In this document: in pieces, positions 26,877 through 39,387 of the stretch | How positions within the stretch are numbered: the stretch's first letter is position 1 | Layout: every line of letters starts with the position of its first letter | NCBI GenBank assembly: GCA_003255065.1 | Contig: QAOA01001406.1 | Span: 408,273 to 472,272 of the forward strand | DNA from: Cercis canadensis | Lineage: Eukaryota > Streptophyta > Magnoliopsida > Fabales > Fabaceae | Length of the DNA stretch: 64,000 nt | Direction of reading: 5' to 3' | The notes under the pieces: model-generated | Seen by the model: the letters and a program-made list of their open reading frames with translations, nothing else | Told to the model about the DNA's origin: nothing | The model's database searches: none | Program-made: the position numbers and the translations under genes

Positions 26877-27192
26877 TATGTGGGTGTAGTAGGATCCACA
26901 ATAGCCCTCTAATTTACCTTATTGGCTTTAAATCCCAAAGGACTTCAAAGAAATCATGGAGATAAGGTTAGCATGGTTGCCTTGGCATATATAGAAAGAA
27001 TCCCAAATTGAATCTTTGGAAGTTGGAGAGTGCTTTGCAGTACCTAGTGTGTGAGTGTGAGTACACTGTTTTATAGGTTCATTTTTACCATAGAAAGAAG
27101 GCCTAGTGAGCCTCTTAGTTTGTGATAAGGTTATGCCAATTTATGACTATGAGATAAGCCTATGTAGCTCTCATGATTGTGTAGAAACTTTT
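26877..27192. other. Upstream region of the minus-strand gene
   Basis: No gene seen. Probable promoter of the 25470-26876 gene; no clear TATA box identified. Confidence 0.4.
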
Positions 27193-27740
27193 GCTTAATT
27201 GCAATTTTGGTCTTCCTATTTTATTAACTTAAACTTTTTTGTTCTCTTTCTTTAAAAATAAACTATTGAATTCCTCTATATTCATAAAATAGATAATTTT
27301 TGTCTTTTTATCTTTAAGTCAAAATTCTTAGATTTATTTCAAGGTGTAAAGTTCTCTGATTTATAATTCCACCGTTCAGATTGAAGAGCTACGTCTTGTG
27401 AACCTCACCACTAAATTTCAACTCAATCTAACGGTAAATGAGTCTAGATCTTTGGTTAGATGAAAACTTATAGTTTTGGTATTTTGGGCTGAGTCTCATC
27501 ATTAGATCGAGCTGAAATTTAGTGGAAATGTTCATAAGACATAACTCTTTAATATGAACGGTAGAATTATAAATCAAAAAACTTTACACCTTAAAATAAA
27601 TTTAAGAATTTTGACTTAAAAATAAAATGACCAAAATTGTACATTTTATGAATATAGAGGGACTCAATAGTTTATTTTTAAAGAAGATGTACCAAAAAAT
27701 TTAAGTTATTAAAATAGGAGGACCAAAATTACAATTAAGC
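27193..27740. mobile_element. Foldback DNA element, about 548 bp, arms over 200 bp
   Basis: Starts gcttaattgcaattttggtc and ends gaccaaaattacaattaagc. The arms pair along most of their length: ctttaaaaataaactattga with its complement near 27665, and ctttacaccttaaaataaat against atttcaaggtgtaaagttct. Near-perfect imperfect palindrome, no coding sequence. A clean target duplication is not visible. Confidence 0.8.
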
Positions 27741-28199
27741 CTATAACTTTTATATGGGAACTTCATTTCTAGGGGCATTTTTTTTTTTTTCTTCTTGCTA
27801 CTGAACGTTTTTTATTGATTAATTAGATCTTAGGTATACAGATTTGAACTAAAAAGACCAAGTAAGAGCTCTTAAATTCAACCACTGGTTTATTTCTTTC
27901 AAATATCAAACCCAATCCCTTGTCATAGAGACAGTCTTGTCATTTGCAATTTATTATTAGTTTAAATTTGATCTGCTGTGAATATAAAATTATTTTATAC
28001 TATCATCTAATAATATGTTGCCACATCACTAAAATAACTAAGATCTTACCAACAATAAATGACTTCAACAATTTTTTTACATAAACAACATATAATTGAG
28101 TGACTGTTTATAAAATTCTCTTATGTTATCATTGGATCAAAATTAAATCCTTCATATTTACTAAGTTTCTAACAATTAAGTTTAGTATATATATATATG

Positions 28200-28380
28200 G
28201 CTATCTTCTTAAAAGGCCAACGTAAGTTGGCTAAGTTAGTCAAAGAGTTTTGATTTAGGACTCTACATTTTTTTGGTGTTGAGTTTGAACTCCCTTGCAA
28301 CCAATAATCTCATTTAGTGGGCATTTCCGCTCAAGGATATCTCCTATTACCCATGAGCTAGTTGAGTAACATTTTTTAAG
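28200..28380 (+). mobile_element. Probable tRNA-derived SINE
   Basis: Box A-like ttggctaagttag and box B-like gagtttgaactcc are about 55 bp apart, followed by a weakly conserved tail. Flanks are AT-rich and no target duplication is certain. Confidence 0.45.
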
Positions 28381-30234
28381 GGCCAATAATATCTTTGAGA
28401 TAATCTTTTAAGTAGGTCTCTATCTGTTTCTTTATGAATCCCTAGACATATCAATAGTGTCATGCTCGATAATATTAAAATAATTTATCTTTACTATTAT
28501 TTTTCTCTACCAAAAAAATCTTGGTAAAAGAATTAACTGTAATATGGTTATGAGCATTAATCTAGGTCCCATTCATTGTTGAAAATATTCTTGATATGGA
28601 CTACCATTAATTGATTTTGATTTTGTGCAAAACAGGCCAAGTTCTATATGATATTTTAAGACAAGCATTGGTAAGCTATTTAGTGCAGACTTCATCCAAT
28701 AGAAGTGTGTGATGGGACAGCCTCTTTGGGTATAAATAATGGCTAGCTCCCCCTCCACTCACACTCACAATTATTAGAGCTTTTTTTTTTTTTTTTTTTT
28801 TNTTTTTTTTTTTTTCTCTCCCTCTCTCCTAATCTCATTGAATAAATGTATGTTGTTATTAGTTGGAGAGGAAGCTCTAGCCTCCTAGTGTTCCTTCAAG
28901 TACTTTAATTATTTATTAGTGTTATAAAGAGATTAGGAATTTTTTTTATATTTCAAATATGCAATCAGCAAATTCTGAGGACGATTTCAATTTCATTCGA
29001 TCATATGTCATTTTGATGGATAACATGACATTACCATATTATGTAATCTAAGCCCTCCTGCTCAATAAAATCAAATCAATAATCTAGATTACAACACATT
29101 CACTCAATATGAGTATATTATTGTTGATCAAGCGAGTTGACTCGATCAATTGAATTGTCGACCGGCTTAACTTTCGATTTTGTTTAATCTATTGAACCAT
29201 TGAGGTCCAACAATTTGGATTGGATCATTCCAACTAATGATAATCCAATCTAGATCAATTAATTAGTTGGGTTACACAAAATGTTGAAAATTTTAAAATT
29301 TTGACTTAGTTTTATTAGCAGGCAAGACCTATAGAACTATATAACCAAATTCAATCTCTTTAAAAACTATTTTTATGTTTCAAATGTTTCATTTAAAATA
29401 TTGATGAAATATTAAAATTTTAAAAAATTAGCATCAAATAAATAATTAAAAGCTATCAAGATTCTTTCTTTAGTTTCTAATAAAATGATGATTTATTTTG
29501 ATTCATTGCCATAAAAGCTTTACAAAAACAATAAATTTTATGTTTTTTGATGAATAATAAATTATATGTTACCACATATTCAAAATGTAAAAAGATTCAA
29601 TGGTTGCCTAAGTAGCTAACTTCACGTGGAAAAATCAAAGGTTGTATTTTTTTTTTTTTTGGATAAATGGAAAATCAAGGTTGTAGTTAATGATAGTGGA
29701 TTCCACTATAATATCAGATCTTACAAATAAAATTCCAACCATATAGTGCCTAACTAAAAACTTCTCAAATTATTTAACACAAATAGTTTTTTTTATATAT
29801 AAATTTTAAATTACGATTTTTAGTTCGAACACGAAATACATAAATTTTAAAAGATGAGATTATTATAAATAATTTTTTTATATTATAATAATGATGTCAT
29901 TTAATTTGATCCATAATGCAATCACTTGAGCCAACTGCGAAGTGATCTCATACCCTCATCCAAGTTTATTATTCATCTTTCAATTTGATTTGTGGAACAT
30001 TGATACACAGTTACACACATTCTTTAAAAATGTGAAAAAATTGAAAAACTCATATAAAAAAATAAAAAACTAACAGATAAACGTGTGATAAAAGATAGGA
30101 GAGAGTGGGCCATGGACCATCATTCCTCTTATCAAGGCTGACCTCCAATTATTTCTTTCCATTTATTAAATCATTCAACAATTATTTAAAGAGTAATTGT
30201 TATTTTCAGATTTGAAAATTTACGTATTTTCTAC

Positions 30235-30518
30235 ATGTGCCACAATTTGAAAATTTTTTTATTCAAAAGAACACAATATATTGGGAAACAAAGGAAAATA
30301 TGCTATGGGAATAAAACTTAAGAATGAATGTGGTGAGAATAAAATCATTAAAGTCTTATTTTTATTAAATGGTTTNATGTGCCACAATTTGAAATTTTTT
30401 TTATTCAAAAGAACACTTATTTATTGGGAAACAAAGGAAAATATGCTATGGGAATAAAACTTAAGAATGAATGTGGTGAGAATAAAATCATTAAAATCTT
30501 ATTTTTATTAAATGGTTT
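30235..30518 (+). repeat. False duplication around single N at 30376
   Basis: 30235-30375 and 30377-30518 are almost the same 141-bp sequence, starting atgtgccacaatttgaaa in both. Confidence 0.9.
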
Positions 30519-31239
30519 GTAGTTTAGTAATATTAAAAAAAAAATTGGATTAAAAAGTGTTTAAACTTAAAATTATAATTAAAATAAAAAAAGTTTTTAA
30601 TTTTGATTTTTATAACCGATAGACACAAAATTTTAATGAAAAATACATGTCAGAAATAAAACTCAAAAAAATATATGGTAAGAATAAATTTTTTTAAAAT
30701 CAAACACTCTTAATTTTATAACTAACTGACGTACCGATAAATTAAAATCCTTCGCGCTCAATTTGAATTTGATTAGACCTATTGTAACTTTAATTTCGTA
30801 TACATGTTTAGATTTTTTTTGTTTATAATTCAAAATTTTTACACTATTATACCATTTTTCTATCCAAAATCTCATTCAAATTAATCCAAAAAAATATATA
30901 AATAATCATTATTATTATGACAAAATGGAAAAAATTTTATTTCTCTTTCTTCATTGGCGTTATCTTTCCCACCATTTTTATATTACCTCAATTTTTGCTC
31001 CTCACCATTTCCAATTTCCATTACCGAAACCCTTAAATTAGCCGAATTTTCCTCACTTTCCTAGCAGATCTGCTCCCCAAAACCCCTCAAAATCCCTTCG
31101 AATGCTTTCCCTTTTGATGGAGATTCTAGGGTTTCTGCATTCAATTCCCCCCGGTTATTTAGACGCCTCTCCGTAGCTATGTGAATTTAGGCTTAACAAT
31201 TGCTCTCCAAGACTATATATATCGTGTGTAGTTTGCTCA

Positions 31240-34200
31240 ATGGCTGCTTTGCAGAGAGTGGCACAGTCCAACATGAGCACCACTGGAAGCAGCTATAGCT
31301 CCTGCAAGGGTGGCGCTGCTGTCACTCCTGGTACTGAAAACATGGTTTCTGATCAATTCCCGGCGGGTCTCAGGGTTCTGGTGGTGGATGACGACGCCAC
31401 CACCTTGAGAATCATTGAACAAATGTCTCGCCGATGTCGTTATAATGGTTAGTGACCAGTTCTTTCATACCCATTATACCCTGTTATGGTGAATTTTGAT
31501 CCATTGGGGATGTTTCTGGTGAAAGTTTTGATCTTTATCACTTAATTCATTGTAGAAGCTATTTGTCTAATGATTTGGGATAGTTGGTAGTGTCAATAGC
31601 TTGTCATTGTGTCTTCTTTGAATATTTGTAGAATTGGATTTTTATGTTTGACTTGTTTGATAGGCTAAGGGTAAAAGGGTAGATGCTGTGGGTACCCTTT
31701 TGGCATTTGAGCGTTGTTGTACTCTTGTTTCTTGATTCCTTTTCAATGAAATCCGTTTCGTTCATGTACTGTTGCATGTTCGATTCTTCTAGTTGCTTTG
31801 GGATTTAAAACTCCAAGCGCTTGCCATGTGATTTGGACGTCGGCTATATAGTGTTTAAATTTAGCTATTTTATTTCATTCGTCACTTGAAATTCTTGATT
31901 CTAACTTCGTGGATTGGGGTGATTTGACTGGCTTAATTGGTGAGAAATGATTTTTTTGTTTTTCTTAAAGAATAATTGTTTTTGTTGTCTTGACAAGGTA
32001 TATAATATTTGTAAGATTTTGAATTTATCGTTAAGTGAAGTTCTTATTTCATCGTATGTATATATATATATATATATTTCTTTACCAAATGGCTTATAGC
32101 TGAGTGGTATTGAGGTCATCCTCAAGCTTGTGGATACCGTGTTCGAATCCAGAATCGTAGCCAAAGTACAAAAAAAAAAAATATATCTATATATATATAT
32201 ATATTTTTTTTCTTTTTCTCTGTAAAATATTCAGGGCTTAGATCTCTTCTATGCTTGTAGCTGGCATTCTCTTCACCCTTGTTTGGGTCAGTTGATTTTG
32301 GTTGGATTGTTTGTGATGGTATTTACATAGATGCCAATTTAAAGATATGGATTTAATTCAAGATCTCTGGATGCTGTACTGGTGAAGTTTTAAATTCTTT
32401 GAACTGTAGTAAAAGTCATAATTTTTTTTGTAACAAGGTTTGGATGACGTGCCTGGATCTTTGATATTTTGATAAACTATATGCCTTTATATTGGTTGTA
32501 CCAAAAGAAAGTAGCAAACTGTAGGCAGATTCATAGACATTTTGATTTGCATTAACAGTCATTATGCCCAAAAGACTTGTGGTGCATTTTATGTTTTTCC
32601 TTTAAAGTAGGTTAGACCCATAATGGCTGATATGTTCTAGATTGTGTTTTTGATCGTATTTTTATAGCAAATTTTTTAAGGAACTTAGTTCTTCAAAATG
32701 AAAACGAAGTTTAGTTTCTCATGTCTCAAGTAGCTGATGGGACATTTTACTTGACGATGATAGAGAGTATTTCTGTTTGCTGAGTTATTCACTATTACTT
32801 TTAATCTGGAACTAATTGAAATCAAAGATCTAGATAATTTGTAGCATACTGTTGGCTTCTATTCATTCTTAGATTATCATCGCTTAATTATTATTATCAT
32901 TATTGTTATTATTATTATTTTATCTTCCAGTTACCACATGTTTTAAAGCTACTGTTGCTTTGAATCTTCTGCGGGAGAGGAAAGGGTGTTTTGATGTGGT
33001 ACTGAGTGATGTTCATATGCCGGACATGGATGGCTATAAACTCCTTGAACGTGTTGGGCTGGAAATGGATCTTCCTGTTATTAGTAAGAAATGTTTCTCT
33101 TAACCCTAAAATTACTTTACTGTACTTATATTGGTTAACATTTCAAATTGGTAATATTTTGCAGTGATGTCTGCTGATAGTAGAACAAGTGCTGTGATGA
33201 AGGGAATTAGACATGGAGCTTGTGATTATTTGATTAAGCCTGTACGTGAGGAAGAACTGAAGAATATATGGCAACATGTGGTTAGGAAAAAATGGAATGA
33301 AAATAAAGAACATGAAAATTCTGGCAGCTTGGATGACAATGATCGGAATAAACGAGGAAATGATGAAGCTGAATATACTTCTTCTGTTATTGATGCAGCA
33401 GAAGGAATAGTCAAAGCGCCTAAAAGGAGGAGCACTTCAAAAGAAGATGATGATGGTGACCTGGAGAATGATGATCCATCCGCATCAAAGAAGCCCCGTG
33501 TGGTCTGGTCAGTGGAACTGCATCAACAATTTGTCAGTGCTGTGAACCAACTTGGGCTTGACAGTATGAATCTTCAGCAATTTTTTCTTTTTATTGCTTT
33601 TGTTTATTCTTTTGTTGACTTGTTTACCGCATTGGTGGTACTGCAATATTTATGAAGCATATTCTAACTAGTACAGTTTATTTTTTGTAATTAAATTTAT
33701 ATTTGTTTTGAGCCGTTTTTGTGACATAGCTTATCAGAAAATTTTCTCCTATATTTCAGAGGCTGTGCCAAAGAGAATTCTTGAATTGATGAATGTGCCT
33801 GGTTTGACTAGAGAAAATGTTGCAAGCCATTTGCAGGTTTGATTTTGTATTCACTTGATTTTATGTACTTGCATATAGTTATTTGTTAGATGGATTTCAT
33901 TTTGGCACATCGAACTTCATGAAAAATATTCAAAAAGACTTATCACTGATGACATTTTAGTAACTTAGTGTGAAGTTTTCATAGTTAATTTAGTGTAGAT
34001 TTTTCATAATTAATCATTTGAAACCAACAACCTTCCAGGTATGATGCAGTTTACATGGAATATAGGTGTTAAGCATGGCTTAATCCAAAATGTGAAGTAT
34101 TTTCAACCCCTTTCCCTGAGAGTCAATGTTCTTCCTTATATTCAATTATTGGATATGCTACTGTATCTTGAACTCTCTGTCTATATTCTTGGCTTTTTCC

Positions 34201-36714
34201 TCCCTGTGCTGTGTTTTCCATTCTTTTATTCTGTATATGCGTTGGCTTCAACTTGCCATTTTATATCAAAGGTGGCCATTTGATTCTTTGCTATATTGAT
34301 TTCAGTTAGAAAAGTTTGCATTTTTCTGTGTGGAAATTTATCATCTGCAGAGGCTTTGCTGACATGTTACCTGTTGAGAGGGATGTAAACTTGTTTGTTC
34401 TCTTAGCAATATTGGCATTTATTTTTAGTCTGACGTTGGCTCTTTGCGTTCTATACTGAAATGGACCTGGTTTGACATTTAGGAGCTAAACAATCCAATT
34501 CTATTAGTTCAATATCTGTTTATGCCACAGCTTTCATGCTACTACATCAGGGAACTCTTCTGATAATTAATGTGAATTAAAGCCTGTGTCAAAACAATCA
34601 CTGATTGCCATCAACTTCTCATCATTGCAAAGCTGAAGCCAACAGGCCTTATCACTGCTTACCACTGCAAGAGATTCTATCTAAGTAAATAGTCCTTTAT
34701 AACATTAATGGTTTAGCTAGAGTATGAGTATCTATGGACTCCTTACTAGGGATCTCAAGAGGTGCCTGCAAGTTTGGAGTTGTGAAATGTTTAGGCTGTT
34801 AAGAACATATCCAGAAAATGAATGTAGATGCAGTAATGCATCAGAAGACAGGCTGAGAAATCATTACTGAAAGGTGAGGGAGAATGGAGAATTTTGCTTG
34901 AAGATGAGTGATTTTTGTTAAAATGAATTCAGATATTGTAAAATGTGGAGACAAATAGCCAAGGGTTCAAGTATAAGAGAGGAGAGAGCCAAGAAGAACA
35001 GTTAGGAGTGATTAGGATATGTAACATTGGATATTCTCCTTTTATTTATTTAACTTTTCAAGAGAATAGCACAGCTAGACATGTGGAGTTCATGCTAAAT
35101 TGCTTGTCTTTGTGATGATTGATGAATGTAGATCTGTAAGCTTTAGACTTAAAAGTTATTTCTTATTTTTACAGGTTATGCACTTTTCTAATAAGATTAA
35201 ATGGCTGAATGCTTGTAGAAATGAAATTTGTCCATTAGTCAGTGATAAAGAAGTATTAAGACATTGATTAGATAACTGTCACTCTTTTTTTTTTTTTTTT
35301 TTTTCTTTTTCTCTTTGAATTTANAACTGTCACTCTTTTTTTTTTTTATTTTTTTCTTTTTCTCTTTGAATTTAAGAAATCATATTTGGGTGAGAAATAT
35401 TAATCTGCTTATGTTTGATACAATAGCTCAAAATGTTTAATAGTTGATACAAACTGATCTGTTGTCCTGAAACAAATTGGAAATAGAAATTATGCTTTGT
35501 GACTCATAACTGTAATTAACAGTGCCTTTACAAATTGCAACGTTGATTGGCAGAAATTTAGGCTTTATTTAAAGAGAATAAGTGGAGTTGCTCAGCAGCA
35601 AAACTCAATTTCTGGGCCTGTAGAATCCAATGTCAAACTGGGTGGACTTGGAAGATTTGATATCCAAGCTTTGGCTGCTAGTGGCCAAGTTCCTCCACAA
35701 ACACTAGCTGCCCTTCATGCTGAGCTTTTAGGTCGTCCAGCTGGTAACTTAGTTCCAACGGTGGACCAGACTGCTCTCCTGCAAGCATCCATTCATGGGT
35801 CCAAGCATTCCCCTGCAGAACATGGTGTGGCATATGGTCAGCCTCTGGTAAAATGTCCTTCCAACATTACCAAAAATTTTCCTCAGGGCATCATAACTGT
35901 AGATGATGCATCTCCAACATATGGAGCATGGCCACCGTCTAACACTGTCGGTTCGCTGGGAGCCAATAGTAGTCTTGAAGGGATGGGTCCTCAGAGTAAT
36001 AACATGATGGATATGTTGCAGCATCAGCACCAGCAAAGGCAGCTGCAACAACAGAAGCAACAGCAACAGTTGCAGCAGCAGTCAATAATACATGATCAAA
36101 GTTGTTCAATTAACGTCCAACCATCTTGCTTGGTGGTCCCCTCTCAATCTTCTGGCCCTCTCCAGGCAGGAAATAGTCATTCTTCTGTCAATCAGAATTG
36201 CAACTTTGGCAGGAATCCTTTTATTGATTATAGTCTCTTTTCACCTCAATCAAATAATTCTTCGTTAAATGTTGCTCAATTCCCTGATGGGGAAATCAAA
36301 GCTAGAGGTGTTCTCTCTCGGTATACTGCTCCTAGCTCCATTTCTCCTTCAGCTTCACCTGGTTCAATAAATACGGACAATAACAATATCCAGCAGCTTC
36401 AAAACTCAACTTTGACATTAGGTGCTTTGAGACAATTCCCAGCTCGTGTGCCTAATATATCTGAGACCCAAGGTCTCTATTGCACTGGATCTGGTGATGC
36501 TCTTGATCAAGGAGCTCTGAGGAATCTTGGATTTGTTGGCAAAGGTACCTGTATTCCAAGCAGATTTGCTGCACATGAAATTGAATCATCAATAAATGAG
36601 TTTAGTCAAGGGAACATCTCTGTAGATAGCAATGATAACACAGTGAAGGAGGAGCCAAATATTGATTTTATGGATAATCCGAAAGGGGGCTTCCGAGCCT
36701 TTCGAAGATATTGA
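31240..36714 (+). CDS. Type-B two-component response regulator (cytokinin signalling)
   Basis: Exons 31240-31447, 32931-33083, 33165-33563, 33760-33836 and 35554-36714 join in phase to about 665 residues. Receiver domain at about 43-160: acidic D50-D52 (VLVVDDD), phospho-acceptor D96 ([13 protein letters not shown]) and K145 (DYLIKPVR). An acidic, basic-patch linker follows, then the GARP/Myb-like B motif at about 229-285 ([38 protein letters not shown]). A Gln-rich segment lies near 435-455. By family it is a nuclear DNA-binding activator phosphorylated by His-phosphotransfer proteins in cytokinin signalling. The last few residues (GGFRAFRRY) look out of frame: the next frame reads [13 protein letters not shown] and stops, so a one-base change in a GGGGG run near 36688 is possible. 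The long fourth intron contains an N. Confidence 0.95.
32089..32173 (+). mobile_element. tRNA-derived SINE in intron 1 of the response regulator
   Basis: The best copy of the family: box A tagctgagtgg and box B gtgttcgaatcc, followed by agaatcgtagccaaagt and a poly-A run (32168-32181), with AT microsatellites on both sides. Confidence 0.75.
35274..35374 (+). repeat. False duplication around single N at 35324
   Basis: About 50 bp, aactgtcactc plus poly-T and tctctttgaattta, on both sides of the N, inside intron 4. Confidence 0.85.
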
Positions 36715-36779
36715 TCAAGTGGTTCCATGAGTGTGTCCACTGAATTGGTAATTTACCAGGTTTTCAGGCATTTTGCTTT

Positions 36780-37763
36780 ATATGCTTGTGAATAGTAATT
36801 TTATTATTTGGTCAGCTATTGAAATACTTTTTCATCTTTGGGGCATTTTTCTAAATAAAACTAGATAACGGAGCTGTCTAATTATTTTTGAAGGATATAT
36901 CTTTGCTTTAGTTGTGTCTGCATAAGTAATTTATGCTTCTAAACCAATGTAGCCATAAACCATTTCATCCAAAACAAGGGAATGATACAATACATGCATT
37001 TCCGTTGTGTTTACTTTTGTATAGCAATTGAAGATTATAATTACTACATGATTTAATGTGTTGGAGTTTATCAAAGCAGTGCTGAGGAGAATGGTGAGCA
37101 ACATTTGGCAAGTACTAGAAATCTATGGATATCAATTATGATTGTTTAAATTATGTTTTCCAGTATTGATTTTAAAATTTCAAATAATTTTCTTAATGCA
37201 GAGTTCGTTATAGAAATTATGTAATGCTTGGGGGATCTCCCATATAGCTTCACATGTTCTTCATCAATTTNATATGCTTGTGAATAGTAATTTTATTATT
37301 TGGTCAGCTATTGAATTACTTTTTCATCTTTGGGGCATTTTTCTAAATAAAACTAGATAACGGAGCTGTCTAATTATTTTTGAAGGATATATCTTTGCTT
37401 TAGTTGTGTCTGCATAAGTAATTTATGCTTCTAAACCAATGTAGCCATAAACCATTTCATCCAAAACAAGGGAATGATACAATACATGCATTTCCGTTGT
37501 GTTTACTTTTGTATAGCAATTGAAGATTATAATTACTACATGATTTAATGTGTTGGAGTTTATCAAAGCAATGCTGAGGAGAATGGTGAGCAACATTTGG
37601 CAAGTACTAGAAATCTATGGATATCAATTATGATTGTTTAAATTATGTTTTCCAGTATTGGTTTTAAAATTTCAAATAATTTTCTTAATGCAGAGTTCGT
37701 TATAGAAATTATGTAATGCTTGGGGGATCTCCCACATAGCTTCACATGTTCTTCATCAATTTT
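36780..37763 (+). repeat. False duplication around single N at 37271
   Basis: 36780-37270 and 37272-37763 (about 491 bp each) differ at only a few sites. They cover the 3' UTR and downstream sequence of the response regulator. Confidence 0.92.
36854..36859 (+). terminator. Polyadenylation signal AATAAA
   Basis: About 140 bp past the stop of the response regulator. It recurs in the duplicate copy near 37345. Confidence 0.4.
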
Positions 37764-39387
37764 GGCTTTTGCTTTCTCTGATTTAGCCGTTTATTTTGAC
37801 TGTATATCTACAGAGAATAAATAGAGAAAGGTAAATAGGCATGCAATTCTTGCCCTTCCTGAGGCACCAGATTATTGTGGTCTGTCTCTGTCATGTGGTT
37901 AGATACTAAGTTTCTCAACTAAATTTGAAAATGAATCTTAATCGAAATTCATGTGTGTATATATGTATATATATATATATAATTTTTTTTTTTTTTTTGT
38001 AAAAGGAAGTTCATGTTTATGTGAATGTCTCATTTTGAATCCTTCTTTGCAAACAGGTGGAAATATGTGATGAGGAGAAGGCGTTTCCTCATGGTACAGA
38101 TTGTTTTGTCTTCAGTTGTTTAGAAGGGATTCAGTTGGACATCATTATTTGTAGTTTAGATTTCTCAATGCATGCACCCAACTCAGGTGCATTCTGGAGT
38201 TCAATGATTACTCTGTATAAAGGCTTAGTTTTTATAAATGTTGGTTTGCTCCTTAGTAGCTGCCCATGTATCTAGCAACTTTTTATTATCTCATGTAGTT
38301 TCTAGGGAAAATAATTTGTTCCAGATTACAACAGCTTGGATTTATATCCAACTTGATGGAATCTTGCCTATCATTATTTATTTTATGATGTTGAAATGCT
38401 TGTTATTTATTGCTTATTGGAATCAAGTTATATGATACTATCTACCCTAATAGGAAATGGGTTGATATTTGTTAATAGGGAAAATGATATTTCTACCAAC
38501 TGCAGAATCAAAGTTTTGGACCAATTAATTTAGATTAAGCCATGCAACGTCTTCAAAATGATTGGCTTTACTTTCAAAACCCTAAATAACATTAGATTTT
38601 CCCTTTCTGCTATTTCCTTGCTTGCTATCATCCTTCCTGTAGTTGACTCTCCTCGAAAAAAATTTCTAGTGCTATCGTGAATATTCATTACCTACCTCCG
38701 TTACCGGTTTCTTTGGCGATGCCGGCGGCAACCTCTTCCGATGCTGGCAAAGCATCTGTGGTCCAAAAGCCTCTTTGCCTATCCCAATTTGTTTTCAACT
38801 TTGATGTTTCATGGCAATGCTTGCCCTTTCTCGTTCCAATACTCAATAGTTCTCTATTTTATAACTGTCAGTTTTCTTCAATTGTTCTAAGATATGAGAA
38901 AGTTACCTACTCTATTCTTGATAAAAAATAATAGAAGTTGAAGTTATTTTTTTTTTTATCTTATGCATTATTTGGCTTAAACTAAAATCAATTTACCTGG
39001 TCGTTTAACTACTAATAATTAATGAAGTTTTTGAAACCACTTTTCTATTATGGTTTATTATTGTCACTTCTCATACATGGTCACAAAGCAAANAATCAAT
39101 TTAACTGGTCGTTTAACTACTAATAATTAATGAAGTTTTTGAAACCACTTTTCTATTATGGTTTATTATTGTCACTTCTCATACATGGTCACAAAGCAAA
39201 TATCTGAGTTTCTTGGCACTCAGTCTTCATCAATTGTATGACAAATGGGTTTTTCCAATGTTTAAATCTTTCAATTCTTACTGCAACACTTAATACAGAT
39301 AACAAGCTTATGGTATGTATAGATATAAGTATATAACTATATATATAATCATAGACAGGACTAACATTACGGCCTCTTGAAAGCTTC
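37764..39387. other. Intergenic region between convergent genes
   Basis: No convincing gene. Contains a TA microsatellite at about 37960-37982 and the false duplication 38986-39092 / 39094-39200 around N 39093. Short frames at 38057-38435 and 38677-38931 have no recognisable domain. Confidence 0.5.

Larger units (their letters stand above)
27741..31239. other. AT-rich intergenic region upstream of the response regulator
   Basis: No gene. Holds a probable SINE at 28200-28380, a poly-T tract with N at 28802, and the false duplication 30235-30518 around N 30376 (about 141 bp per copy). Several short stretches (about 29800-29880) look like decayed SINE ends. The promoter of the 31240 gene lies at the right end. 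Confidence 0.5.

Noticed and set aside
29130-29300. Short direct and inverted motifs (gatcaa, ttgatc) resembling an element end
   Set aside because: Too short and AT-rich to separate from chance.
38057-38931. Frames downstream of the response regulator as small genes
   Set aside because: No domain, no splice-compatible partner and no similarity recognised; likely 3' flank.
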